Part shown: positions 1 through 7,939 of the stretch, piece by piece
Layout of the letters: each line of letters opens with the position of its first letter
Numbering within the stretch: position 1 is the first letter of the stretch
Origin: JBGLNJ01 sp034434835
GTDB taxonomy: Bacteria > Chloroflexota > Anaerolineae > Fen-1058
Assembly (NCBI GenBank): GCA_034434835.1
Contig: DAOTXX010000121.1
Location: forward strand, 1-59,300
Reading direction: 5' to 3'
Length of the DNA stretch: 59,300 bases
The notes under the pieces: model-generated
Told to the model about the DNA's origin: nothing
What the model saw: only the letters and a program-made list of their open reading frames with translations
Database searches by the model: none
Translations under genes and position numbers: made by a program

Positions 1-1238
1 ACAGCCAGCACATCTTGCCACATGTCGAGGGACAGGTTGGCAAAGGACTTGTCGCGCAAGATGCCGGCGTTGTTGATGAGAATATCCACGCGGCCCCAGC
101 GGTCGAGCGCGGTCTGGACGATGCGCTGTCCGCTTTCGGGCGTGGCGACCGAGTCATAGTTGGCAATCGCCTCGCCGCCAGCCGCCACGATCTCGGCTAC
201 GACGGCGTCGGCGGGGTGGGACGAGCCGGGGCCGGCGCCGTCGCGCGCGCCGCCGTAATCGTTGACCACCACCTTGGCGCCGCGCTTGGCAAGCTCCAGC
301 GCGTACACGCGCCCCAATCCGCCGCCTGCGCCCGTCACGATCGCAACGCGACCATCAAAGCGGATGCCGCCTTTGGCGCGGCGGTCGGCCTGCTCGCGGC
401 TCACCCACTCGACAATGCCCCGGTCGAGCACAACTTCGCCTGTCTCGGCGTTGAGCGTTTTGAAGAACGCCTTGCTTTCTTCTATCTTCCAGATTTGCGT
501 CTGGATGGGCACGCCGGGGTAGAGTGCGCGGGAAAAGCGGACGCGGAACCGCGAGAGCCGCTCCGGTTCGCCGGGAAAGAGGTGCTTGATCACGGCGCGG
601 CAAGCGTAGCCATAGGTGCACAGGCCATGCAGGATCGGCTTTTCAAACCCGCTGGCACGGGCAAAGTCGGGATCAATGTGCAGCGCGAACGTATCGCCCG
701 AGAGCCGATAGAGCGCGGCCTGGTCTGGCGACGGGTGTTGTAGTTCCTGAAAATCTGGTGGGCGATCAGGAAACTCGAAAGTTTCTTTCGGCGCATCGGA
801 GCCGCCAAAGCCGCCATCGAGCCGAGAGAATAGCGTGTAGATATTGGTAAAGAGCTTGCGTCCATCGGATGAATAGGTGTCCCCTTCGGCGATCACAAGC
901 GCGCCTTTGCCTGCGCCTTTGTCGTAGATGTGACTGATGCGCGCTTTAGTTTGCAGCTTGTCGCCCTGCGGCGGGATGGGCGCGTGAACGATCAGATCGT
1001 GCTCGCCGTGCAAGATGCCGGCCAGGTTGACGCCGGACGCCGTCACGAATTCGGGGAACAGCTTGTAGCCGACGACGACAGCGAAGGAGGGGATCGTCTT
1101 CAAATCGTTTTCGTAAACGTACATCAATTCGTCCGTGCCAGCCCCTACGCCCAGGGCATACAGGACGACGTCCTTCCAGGTGTACTCGTGAATGACCGGC
1201 TCGATCTCTTTGCCGACAATATCTAGATTGAGTGCCAT
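1..1238 (-). CDS. MaoC-like enoyl-CoA hydratase fused to short-chain 3-hydroxyacyl-CoA dehydrogenase (partial)
   Basis: The frame opens at ATG 1238 after a GGAGGAGC ribosome site and runs off the left edge, so only about 412 residues are visible. The N-terminal part begins MALNLDIVGKEIEPVIHEY and matches the hydratase-2 (MaoC/hot-dog) fold; a catalytic HGLCTYG segment lies near 1 kb-0.6 kb. Around positions 350-250 a Rossmann motif follows (VTGAGGGLG), then NNAG and LRDKSF, typical of the dehydrogenase of peroxisomal multifunctional enzyme 2. The two domains would perform successive hydration and oxidation steps of fatty acyl-CoA beta-oxidation. The order hydratase then dehydrogenase is the reverse of eukaryotic MFE-2. 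It lies downstream of the acyl-CoA dehydrogenase and TetR genes, suggesting one operon. The SDR catalytic Tyr-Lys lies beyond the window. Confidence 0.85.
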   Translation of the reverse strand, partial: MALNLDIVGKEIEPVIHEYTWKDVVLYALGVGAGTDELMYVYENDLKTIPSFAVVVGYKLFPEFVTASGVNLAGILHGEHDLIVHAPIPPQGDKLQTKARISHIYDKGAGKGALVIAEGDTYSSDGRKLFTNIYTLFSRLDGGFGGSDAPKETFEFPDRPPDFQELQHPSPDQAALYRLSGDTFALHIDPDFARASGFEKPILHGLCTYGYACRAVIKHLFPGEPERLSRFRVRFSRALYPGVPIQTQIWKIEESKAFFKTLNAETGEVVLDRGIVEWVSREQADRRAKGGIRFDGRVAIVTGAGGGLGRVYALELAKRGAKVVVNDYGGARDGAGPGSSHPADAVVAEIVAAGGEAIANYDSVATPESGQRIVQTALDRWGRVDILINNAGILRDKSFANLSLDMWQDVLA

Positions 1239-1275
1239 GTGCTCCTCCGTGTTGCGGGGCAGGTAAGACCTTCCC

Positions 1276-2433
1276 CTACTCAATGCCCATCGCCAGCATT
1301 TGGGAGATGACAACGCGTTGAATCTGGCTGGTGCCTTCGACGATTTGGAGAATCTTGGCGTCGCGCATCCATTTCTCGACCGGGTACTCGCGCATGTAGC
1401 CATAGCCGCCCAGGATCTGAACCGCGTCGGTGGTGACTCGCATCGCCATATCCGCTGCGAACGCCTTGGCCATGCTGGCCTGGACATTGCACGGCTGGCC
1501 CCGGTCAGCCATCCAGGCTGCGCGCCAGGTCAACAAGCGCGCGGCGTCAATTTCCGTGAGCATGTCAGCCAGCAGAAAGCGAATGGCTTGCTTGGTAATG
1601 ATCGGCTTGCCGAACTGGACGCGCTGCCTGGCGTAATCCATCGCGTACTCGTAAGCTGCTCGCGCCACGCCCACCGCGCAGGCCGCCACGGTGGGCCGCG
1701 TGTGCTCAAAGCACTGCATCGCGACGTAAAAGCCCTGACCTTCATCGCCCAAGCGATTTTCGACCGGCACGCGCACGTCTTGCAAGATCACGTCGCCTGT
1801 GTGGCAGGCGCGCATGCCCATCTTTTTCTCCTTCTTGCCGGCCGAAAGGCCCGGCGTGTTCGCTTCGACGATGAACGCGGTCATGCCCCGATAGCCCTGG
1901 CTGCGGTCAACCGTCGCAAAGATCACATACAGGTCGGCGATGCCGCCGTGCGTGATAAATCGCTTTTGGCCGTTGAGGATATAGTGATCGCCTTGGCGCA
2001 CCGCCGTGGTACGGATCGAAGCCGCATCGGAACCGGCTTCTGGCTCGGTGAGCGCAAACGCGCCTAGCCGCACCTTGCTCGCATCGCAGAACCAGGGGAG
2101 GTAGCGAGCCTTTTGCTCTGGGTTGCCCGCGATCAGGATCGGCACCGCCGCCAGTCCTGCGCCGATGATGGCGGTGGCGATCCCCAGGCAGCCCCAGGCG
2201 AGTTCTTCGGCGACCAGGCAAGAAGTCAAGATGCTCGTCACACCGCCGCCGCCATATTCTTCGGGATAAGGATAAGACGTCAGGCCGATCTGACCGGCTT
2301 TCTGAATAATGTCCCACGGGGTCTCTTCGCTCTCGTCGTATTGGGTTGCCCGTGGCCGGATCTCTTGCTCGGCAAACTTGCGGGCGAGTTGACGCATTTG
2401 CTCTTGTTCTTCGGTGAGCTGAAAATCAATCAC
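1276..2433 (-). CDS. Acyl-CoA dehydrogenase
   Basis: 385 residues, normal for the family. It starts MIDFQLTEEQEQMRQLARKF, the usual N-terminal helix, and contains FALTEPEAGSDA, the flavin/substrate contact motif, near residue 130. The C-terminal VEGTSQIQR carries the expected catalytic glutamate. It would oxidise acyl-CoA to trans-2-enoyl-CoA with FAD and pass electrons to ETF. The start codon overlaps the end of the TetR gene by 8 bp, so the two are translationally coupled, and the MaoC-SDR fusion follows 37 bp downstream. The product therefore feeds the next enzyme. Chain-length preference cannot be read from the sequence. Confidence 0.95.
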   Translation of the reverse strand: MIDFQLTEEQEQMRQLARKFAEQEIRPRATQYDESEETPWDIIQKAGQIGLTSYPYPEEYGGGGVTSILTSCLVAEELAWGCLGIATAIIGAGLAAVPILIAGNPEQKARYLPWFCDASKVRLGAFALTEPEAGSDAASIRTTAVRQGDHYILNGQKRFITHGGIADLYVIFATVDRSQGYRGMTAFIVEANTPGLSAGKKEKKMGMRACHTGDVILQDVRVPVENRLGDEGQGFYVAMQCFEHTRPTVAACAVGVARAAYEYAMDYARQRVQFGKPIITKQAIRFLLADMLTEIDAARLLTWRAAWMADRGQPCNVQASMAKAFAADMAMRVTTDAVQILGGYGYMREYPVEKWMRDAKILQIVEGTSQIQRVVISQMLAMGIE

Positions 2434-3067
2434 GGCTTTGACCTCCTGCCCGGCGTCTTGCGGATGGCGCGCGGCGTGTAGCGGCAGGGCGCGCGATCAC
2501 GCCATAGAGCGCCACATCTACCAGGATGTCGGCGATGTCTTGCGATGAGAGATCACCTGTTGGGGAAAACCACTGATGCGTCCAGTTGAGCATGCCCAAG
2601 AGGCCATACAGGGTCATTTTGATGTTCACCGATCGAAACTCGCCAGCCGCGATGCCATCTTGCATGATCTGCGTCAAAACTTGCTCATAGTGCTTGCGGA
2701 CTTGGAGGATTTGCTTGAGCCGCCTGGTGGGCAGGTTGCGATACTCGTGCAGGTAAACCGAGACCAGATTCAGGTTATCCATCATGGTCACGGCGTGCTG
2801 CCGGAGGGCCTGGCGGAGCTTTTCAGTGGGGGTAAGGTCGGCGGCGTAGATCTCGTCAATCTGGGCCTGTATGAGCGCAAAGGCGTGTTCCAGCAACTGG
2901 CGCAGCAGTTCTTCTTTGCTGTGGACGTAATAGTAGAGGCTGGCTTTTTGCACGCCCAGCGCATCGGCCAGGTCTTGCATCGAGGTGCTGTGGTAGCCCT
3001 TTTCTTTGAACAGGCGAGTGGCGACTTGAAAGAGTTGGTCTTCCCTGGCTGCCTTGCGTTGTGCCAT
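2426..3067 (-). CDS. TetR family transcriptional regulator of the beta-oxidation operon
   Basis: 213 residues with an N-terminal HTH, residues about 8-55: ATRLFKEKGYHSTSMQDLADALGVQKASLYYYVHSKEEL, read in pieces, is a textbook TetR DNA-binding domain. The remaining helices resemble the TetR_C ligand domain of fatty-acid and aromatic-acid regulators. It is the first gene of an operon with an acyl-CoA dehydrogenase and a hydratase-dehydrogenase, so an acyl-CoA ligand is likely (inference). A perfect palindrome lies 28 bp upstream of the start codon, overlapping the expected transcription start, which predicts autorepression of the whole operon. The C-terminal tail is Arg-rich and unlikely to be part of the fold. 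Confidence 0.93.
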   Translation of the reverse strand: MAQRKAAREDQLFQVATRLFKEKGYHSTSMQDLADALGVQKASLYYYVHSKEELLRQLLEHAFALIQAQIDEIYAADLTPTEKLRQALRQHAVTMMDNLNLVSVYLHEYRNLPTRRLKQILQVRKHYEQVLTQIMQDGIAAGEFRSVNIKMTLYGLLGMLNWTHQWFSPTGDLSSQDIADILVDVALYGVIARPAATRRAPSARRRAGGQSRD

Positions 3068-3094
3068 GGCTCGGCTCCTGGGCGAGAGGTCTAC

Positions 3095-3141
3095 CTACCG
3101 TTCGGTAGAAATAATGTAGCATGTTTCGGGAGCCAAGTCAA
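3095..3141 (-). promoter_or_regulatory. Sigma-70 promoter with TetR operator
   Basis: On the minus strand TTGACT (3141-3136), a 17 bp spacer and TACATT (3118-3113) form a good promoter for the TetR gene. The 14 bp inverted repeat CTACCGTTCGGTAG (3095-3108) has perfect 6 bp arms and covers the predicted start of transcription, where a TetR dimer would block polymerase. Binding by this particular regulator is inferred from position. Confidence 0.75.
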
Positions 3142-3305
3142 GAGTGAAATCTCCCATAGGTTACGAACGTGTGGAGGTTGACGCTGGCTGGGTAACGCGG
3201 GCAATTTATGTCCGCGCGGTCCAACGGCACGCAAAAATCTGATGCGCACCCGACAGCCATGGATAGGAGACACTTTCAATGACATGCAGGGTTCGCCGGG
3301 GCTTG

Positions 3306-4196
3306 TCAGGTGAAGGTTGACTCTGGAACGGTTTCAAAGAATTGGCGGATCGCTGTCCCGGTCTCCAGCGGGCGCTCAAAGGGCACCAAGTGCCCGACAT
3401 CGCGGATGACGACAACATGCGCCTGGGGCAACCGACGTTCCATGCGCTTTTGGCTCGCAAGCCGGAAAGCGATCGAGTGCTCGCCACGGATGACCAGGAC
3501 CGGCATGCGCAACGGGCTTTTCACGCACTTGCCTTGTGAGCGGCCGGGGTCAGGCAGCCAGTTCCAGATGTCCGTTGGGGTGGTGGCAAAGATATGCGCT
3601 TCCCACTCGGGTGGGTAGATCAATTCGACCTGACCATCTGCCCGCAGACGGGTTACCGCTTCGACATAGGCGCGCAGGCTGGCTTCAGGCCATGTCGCCA
3701 AGGACGATTTGGCGCGGTACTGTGCCAGACAGGCCTGGCGATCGGGCCAGGTTCGCCTGCGACGAAGTGCTCCTTGGACGAACGGCTGATGCCAATAAAG
3801 CCCAAGCGCGCGTATGAGCCGTAGGAGCCACAGCCACGTGGGGGGAAGAATGACCGGGTCAATCAGCGCGATGGCGCGATAGAGATCGGGGCGGCGAATA
3901 GCGGCCAGCAAGGTCAACACGCCGCCCATCGAATGGCCGATGCCCAGGATGCCTCTCAGGTTCAAGGCGTCCAGCCCTTCAATCAGATCGTCAGCCAGGA
4001 CGTGCCAGGCAGGCACGCTGCTTGTCTGGCTGCCCGGCCACAGAGGTCGCATCGGCAGGCCGATGACGCGGTAGCGTTCGGTCAAGATTTGAACCAGTGG
4101 ACTATAGGCCGCTGGTGGAAAACCATTCCCGTGCGCCAGGTGAACGAGAGGGCCGTTCCCGCCAAACTCGTGGAGCCATGCGCTGAATGGTGTCAC
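3306..4196 (-). CDS. Alpha/beta hydrolase
   Basis: 296 residues, single alpha/beta-hydrolase domain without signal peptide. The HGNGFPP segment near residue 22 is the oxyanion loop, GHSMGG near residue 97 is the nucleophile elbow, and RDVGHLVPFERP near residue 275 carries the catalytic His. An acid residue (RGEHS context) lies between. Substrate cannot be told; lipase, esterase and haloalkane-type activities share this pattern. Its start codon overlaps the stop of the upstream tandem patatin gene by 4 bp (ATGA), so the pair is co-translated and may act on the same lipid substrates. Confidence 0.88.
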   Translation of the reverse strand: MTPFSAWLHEFGGNGPLVHLAHGNGFPPAAYSPLVQILTERYRVIGLPMRPLWPGSQTSSVPAWHVLADDLIEGLDALNLRGILGIGHSMGGVLTLLAAIRRPDLYRAIALIDPVILPPTWLWLLRLIRALGLYWHQPFVQGALRRRRTWPDRQACLAQYRAKSSLATWPEASLRAYVEAVTRLRADGQVELIYPPEWEAHIFATTPTDIWNWLPDPGRSQGKCVKSPLRMPVLVIRGEHSIAFRLASQKRMERRLPQAHVVVIRDVGHLVPFERPLETGTAIRQFFETVPESTFT

Positions 4197-6196
4197 AGCA
4201 TCGGCTCCCAGCTTCGTTGCCAGTTCCCGGTGAGATCGGGCAGATCGTGATGAGGCAGGATGGCCTGGTGTCCGGCTTGCTTGATGGCTTCTACCAGGTG
4301 TGCGACTCGCCGACGCAACGCTTCATGGTCGTAAAAGAGATTAGCGATCGCGCGCATCCTTCGCCGGTCTTCGGGCAAGGTAAAGTTGTGCGTGTCGAAC
4401 AAAATCCGCACCAGGTTCGGCCGCTCGTCAAAGCCGTACGAGTGATTCGGCGGCTCGGCAAAGTGCATGTCGAGCTGCGAGATCGGCTCGCGCTCCATCG
4501 CCGCGGCGAACAGGCTGATGTCGTAGAACGCTGCGCCGCCATCAAAGTACGTCTCGCCGTGGATGACCGGCGGCGTGATGTAAAACGGCTGAGCCATTCC
4601 GCCGATGATGGCGTCCACAACGCGGCAATTGATCGGGCGGACGACTCGACCGGCAAAGCGCATCTCCAGATCGTCGGCCATGCCAAACAAGTCTATGTAG
4701 CCATCCGAACCGCGCGCGCCCGCGGCGTAAAAAGGCAATCGAATGTCCTCGAATGTCACCTCGGCCCCGTCCTGGCGTCCTGTCCATCGCTCGATGTAGC
4801 GACACAGTTGCTCGCGCAACGGCCCCCAGTTGGCCAGAGCGCGAGCCAACGCTCGCGGGGTTTTGTTGAAACGATAGAGCTTCTTTGGCTCCAGTCCTTC
4901 GAAAAAAGTCTCCAGGTGCTTGAGGCCATCAAGCGCTTCGGAGGTGTAAAGCTCTGGATGACGCCGCGCGCCCAGGACAACGCCATGGAACAGCCCATTC
5001 AGCACGCCAGCCGAGCAGCCAAAGATGCGCCGTACATTCCCGCCGCGCTCGTCCACATAGCGCGTCATGACCAGCCCGGCGAGGATCCCGGAAAATCCCC
5101 CGGCGCCGTAGATGACATTAAAAGGCCGCGAAAAGTCGAACCCCTCCAACTGTGGGACGCCGATCTCGCGGAATTGCTGCATCAGTTGTGCTTTGTTGGC
5201 AACACTTGTACGCATGTTAGTGCTGGCTTCGGTCGAGCCAATGTATGGAATATCAGTGTGCAGGATGCGCGGGCAATCCGGGTCGTGCCAGTTCAAGTGC
5301 TCCTGGACCAGGTCGCCCAGTCCACGTTCCCCCAAGTCCGCTAACAGCGCGTCCGCCTTTGCCTGAAGCGTGCGGTGACGATACAACAGGTCATTGTAAT
5401 GCGCAGTCAGGTCGGCGTGATTACGTTCGTGCCAACTGTGCATGATGAACACTTGGGAGATTGTATTGCCGCGCCAATTGCGGAGCGGCGTGTAAGGCTT
5501 GCTCTTGATGAGGGGAGGCAAGTGGCTGCGCGAAGCTTCCATGTCGAGCACAAAGGCCGAGATGTCGGGAAAAGCCGGACGCCCATCCTTGTAATAGTGC
5601 CCGCTGACCGGGTAAGCCTCGGTGCTGAGCATCGTGCTGAGCGCGGCCAGGCAGGCATCCAGCATCGGCGCGTTTTCGATGCGGGTGCTGCAACTGTGGT
5701 ACACGGCCTTCAGGCTGTCGTCCGGCGGGCCAAAGAAAACCGGAAAGCCATCCTTGTCTTGGACGCACAGATAAACTGGGATGCTCAAATCGGTAAAAGT
5801 CAAGCGGGATACGTCGTCGAGGTCCGTATAGGCTTTCAGGCGCACCGTCAGCCATCGCTTGAGCGGATCGAGATTGTAAACGCCATAGAGGATTCCTCGC
5901 CAGTTGATACGATGAATGTCACGGCTTTTGGCCTGGCGAAAGAATGATTCAAAATCAGTCAGCGCGTTCAGCGCGTGTGGAGTGAAGCGATCAGGGCGAG
6001 CGCGAGCGGACAAGACGATGCCGTGCGCCAACGCGACCAATGCCCCACTCGAATTGCCATAGATGCGGCCGATGGGTGTGCCTTCGGCGTCGAGCCGCCG
6101 CGCCAGTTCGAAATCCTTGAGCAGATACGGCACATCGCCCAGTTTGGCGGATTGATAGATGATGGTGTAGGGGATTGGTGTCTGTGTCAGTTTCAT
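4193..6196 (-). CDS. Tandem patatin-like phospholipase, first domain degenerate
   Basis: I chose ATG 6196 (MKLTQTPIPYTIIYQSAK) because GAGG lies 10 bp upstream; an ATG at 6268 would add 24 residues unlike patatins. The 667-residue protein has two patatin-like halves. The C-terminal half keeps a glycine-rich oxyanion loop (YGAGGFSG), the nucleophile motif GCSAG and the Asp motif DGGAAF. The N-terminal half keeps a GNSSG nucleophile motif near residue 49 but shows no glycine-rich oxyanion loop, and its Asp motif reads DGRPAF. The first half may therefore be structural or of altered activity. No signal peptide or membrane segment is seen. It is co-translated with the alpha/beta hydrolase. Confidence 0.82.
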   Translation of the reverse strand: MKLTQTPIPYTIIYQSAKLGDVPYLLKDFELARRLDAEGTPIGRIYGNSSGALVALAHGIVLSARARPDRFTPHALNALTDFESFFRQAKSRDIHRINWRGILYGVYNLDPLKRWLTVRLKAYTDLDDVSRLTFTDLSIPVYLCVQDKDGFPVFFGPPDDSLKAVYHSCSTRIENAPMLDACLAALSTMLSTEAYPVSGHYYKDGRPAFPDISAFVLDMEASRSHLPPLIKSKPYTPLRNWRGNTISQVFIMHSWHERNHADLTAHYNDLLYRHRTLQAKADALLADLGERGLGDLVQEHLNWHDPDCPRILHTDIPYIGSTEASTNMRTSVANKAQLMQQFREIGVPQLEGFDFSRPFNVIYGAGGFSGILAGLVMTRYVDERGGNVRRIFGCSAGVLNGLFHGVVLGARRHPELYTSEALDGLKHLETFFEGLEPKKLYRFNKTPRALARALANWGPLREQLCRYIERWTGRQDGAEVTFEDIRLPFYAAGARGSDGYIDLFGMADDLEMRFAGRVVRPINCRVVDAIIGGMAQPFYITPPVIHGETYFDGGAAFYDISLFAAAMEREPISQLDMHFAEPPNHSYGFDERPNLVRILFDTHNFTLPEDRRRMRAIANLFYDHEALRRRVAHLVEAIKQAGHQAILPHHDLPDLTGNWQRSWEPML

Positions 6197-6532
6197 CGTC
6201 CCATGCCTCAGCCTTTTCCCCGGCATGCCATGCCAGGCTCGGGCGGGGCACGCGCGTTGTTGAGGCAAGCTCGGAAGAGTCTATCACAGATTGTCGTGAG
6301 GGCAAGTCAATCATATTTCATTTCTGAGGCATAGCCATTTTCTCAGGTGTGCTATCCTTATGTCGGAAATTGCTCTGCAACAATTGCGCAGTCTACGGGA
6401 TTTTTGGGCCTCGAACTGCGTGAATCTCGAAACCCTTTCGTGAAATTCGTGTAACCTGTCTGCCGCCAGGCGGGTTTGTGGCAAAATGTTGGGTTGTGGC
6501 GGCAAGCTGGAAAGAAGGCGGAGAGAAGCCTG
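6197..6532. other. Intergenic region upstream of the tandem patatin gene
   Basis: 336 bp without a convincing gene. A weak minus-strand promoter can be proposed: TTGACT (6310-6305), 18 bp spacer, TGATAG (6286-6281), which would serve the patatin-hydrolase operon. The rest carries only degenerate short repeats and no recognised element. Confidence 0.35.
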
Positions 6533-6715
6533 ATGTCACAATTCCTGGAGCCGTTGTCCGTCTTTTTGCTTCAACTGCGCGACCGTATTGACCTGACAAA
6601 TGTTCCCTTCAGCGATCGGATGGCGCGGATCATGCTGTTTCGCAGCGGCGATTCATTGACCTGGCGATCCGCGCCAGCCGCGACAAGCAAGAAAGATAGG
6701 CCTCCTCTGCAATGA
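6533..6715 (+). pseudogene. Short ORF, possible remnant of a larger gene
   Basis: 61 codons from ATG 6533 with a weak AGAGAAG ribosome site. The segment LRDRIDLTNVPFSDRMARIM resembles, from memory, the N-terminus of some large bacterial glycoside hydrolases and debranching-type enzymes, but the frame then drifts into unrelated sequence and stops. It precedes the ruvB promoter. It could equally be a chance ORF; I have no support beyond this resemblance. Confidence 0.25.
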
Positions 6716-6762
6716 AGCTGTAACCGGGTTGCAATCCATTTTACCCGCTTCCCAGCGTAAAC

Positions 6763-6790
6763 TTGAAGTGCGCGCGGGCTGGGGTATAAT
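6763..6790 (+). promoter_or_regulatory. Sigma-70 promoter of ruvB
   Basis: TTGAAG (6763-6768), 16 bp spacer and a perfect TATAAT (6785-6790). Transcription would start near 6797, giving a leader of about 37 nt before ATG 6834, which has AAAGGA five bases upstream. Confidence 0.75.
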
Positions 6791-6833
6791 GACACCACGC
6801 TCGGTTACCCATGTGACCTGATAAAGGATGACT

Positions 6834-7856
6834 ATGCCGGAACGAATGGTGTCGCCCCAATCGCGTGATGAAGATACTGCGCTCGACCGCGCGCTGCGTC
6901 CGAGATTGCTCTCTGACCTGATCGGCCAGGAGCGGGTCAAAGAGAACCTGAACATTTTGATCCAGGCAGCCCAGGCGCGTGGGGAGCCGCTCGATCACGT
7001 TTTGCTCTATGGCCCGCCGGGGCTGGGCAAGACGACGCTCGCCCACGTCATCGCCAACGAGATGAATGTGCCTATCCGTGTGACGGCGGGGCCAGCCATT
7101 GAGCGCGCGGGCGATCTCGCGGCGATCCTGACCAGCCTGCGCGCGGGCGAAGTCTTGTTCATTGATGAGGTGCATCGGCTGGGTCGCGTGGTCGAGGAAG
7201 TGCTGTACCCGGCGATGGAGGACCTCGCGCTGGACATTGTCATCGGTAAAGGGCCGTCGGCGCGGAGCATCCGGCTGAGGCTGCCGCACTTTACCGTCGT
7301 CGGCGCGACGACGCGGCTGGCGCTGATGACCGCGCCATTGCGCGCGCGTTTTGGAGCCACGTTCCGGCTGGACTTTTACGACCTGCCGGCGATGGAAGCG
7401 ATCGTTCGGCGCGACGCCAGATTGCTGGCGGTCTCGGTTGACGAGGGTGGCGTGCTCGAGATCGCGCGGCGCGCCCGCGGCACTCCGCGCGTGGCGATCC
7501 GGCTGCTGCGGCGTGTGCGCGATTATGCTCAGGTGCGTGGCGATGGCAACGTGACGAAAAGCATCGCCGCTCAGGCGCTGGCGCTGCTGGATGTAGACGA
7601 GTTGGGACTGGACGACCTCGACCGGCGCGTGCTGCGGGCGGTCATTGAAAAATTCGGCGGCGGGCCGGTCGGTCTGGAGACAATTGCGGCTTCCATTTCC
7701 GAGGAGGCAGACACGATCGAGGATGTCGTGGAACCTTACCTGCTCCAATTGGGGTTCCTCGACCGGACGCCGCGAGGCCGTGTGGCGACTCGCCACGCTT
7801 ACGAGCATCTGGGCATCGCCTACCCGGAGCGACCTGAACAGGCAGCCCTCTTGTAA
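6834..7856 (+). CDS. ruvB: Holliday junction branch migration ATPase RuvB
   Basis: 340 residues. ATG 6834 is preferred over ATG 6828 because AAAGGA (6823-6828) would overlap the earlier one. Walker A GPPGLGKTTLAH lies near residue 60 and Walker B FIDEVHRL near residue 112. The sensor segment VGATTRL, the arginine-finger region PLRARFG and a C-terminal winged helix (LLQLGFLDRTPRGR) are all typical. RuvB hexamers drive branch migration of Holliday junctions with RuvA and deliver them to RuvC. Neither ruvA nor ruvC is in the window; downstream genes are unrelated. Confidence 0.98.
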   Translation: MPERMVSPQSRDEDTALDRALRPRLLSDLIGQERVKENLNILIQAAQARGEPLDHVLLYGPPGLGKTTLAHVIANEMNVPIRVTAGPAIERAGDLAAILTSLRAGEVLFIDEVHRLGRVVEEVLYPAMEDLALDIVIGKGPSARSIRLRLPHFTVVGATTRLALMTAPLRARFGATFRLDFYDLPAMEAIVRRDARLLAVSVDEGGVLEIARRARGTPRVAIRLLRRVRDYAQVRGDGNVTKSIAAQALALLDVDELGLDDLDRRVLRAVIEKFGGGPVGLETIAASISEEADTIEDVVEPYLLQLGFLDRTPRGRVATRHAYEHLGIAYPERPEQAALL

Positions 7857-7939
7857 TTTCGGATTTTTGACGACGGATTTCGGTATGTGAAATGCTTGCC
7901 AGTGATCCGAAATCAGAAATCCGAAATCCGAAATCAAAT
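7857..7939. repeat. Heptanucleotide repeat tract between ruvB and the kinase gene
   Basis: Copies of the 7 bp unit GAAATCC lie at about 7905-7938, and copies of its reverse complement GGATTTC at 7857-7882, so the tract is itself an inverted repeat. It reaches the kinase start codon. An upstream ATG at 7892 would translate the tract into a 16-residue tail and is not favoured. Confidence 0.8.

Noticed and set aside
4187..5344. 385-codon plus-strand ORF opposite the tandem patatin
   Set aside because: It is antisense to a gene with clear patatin motifs and shows no recognisable domain; high GC leaves long open frames on the other strand.
6741..7937. 398-codon minus-strand ORF opposite ruvB
   Set aside because: ruvB is unmistakable on the plus strand. 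The ORF starts in the heptamer tract and has an Arg/Gln/His-rich composition typical of shadow frames.
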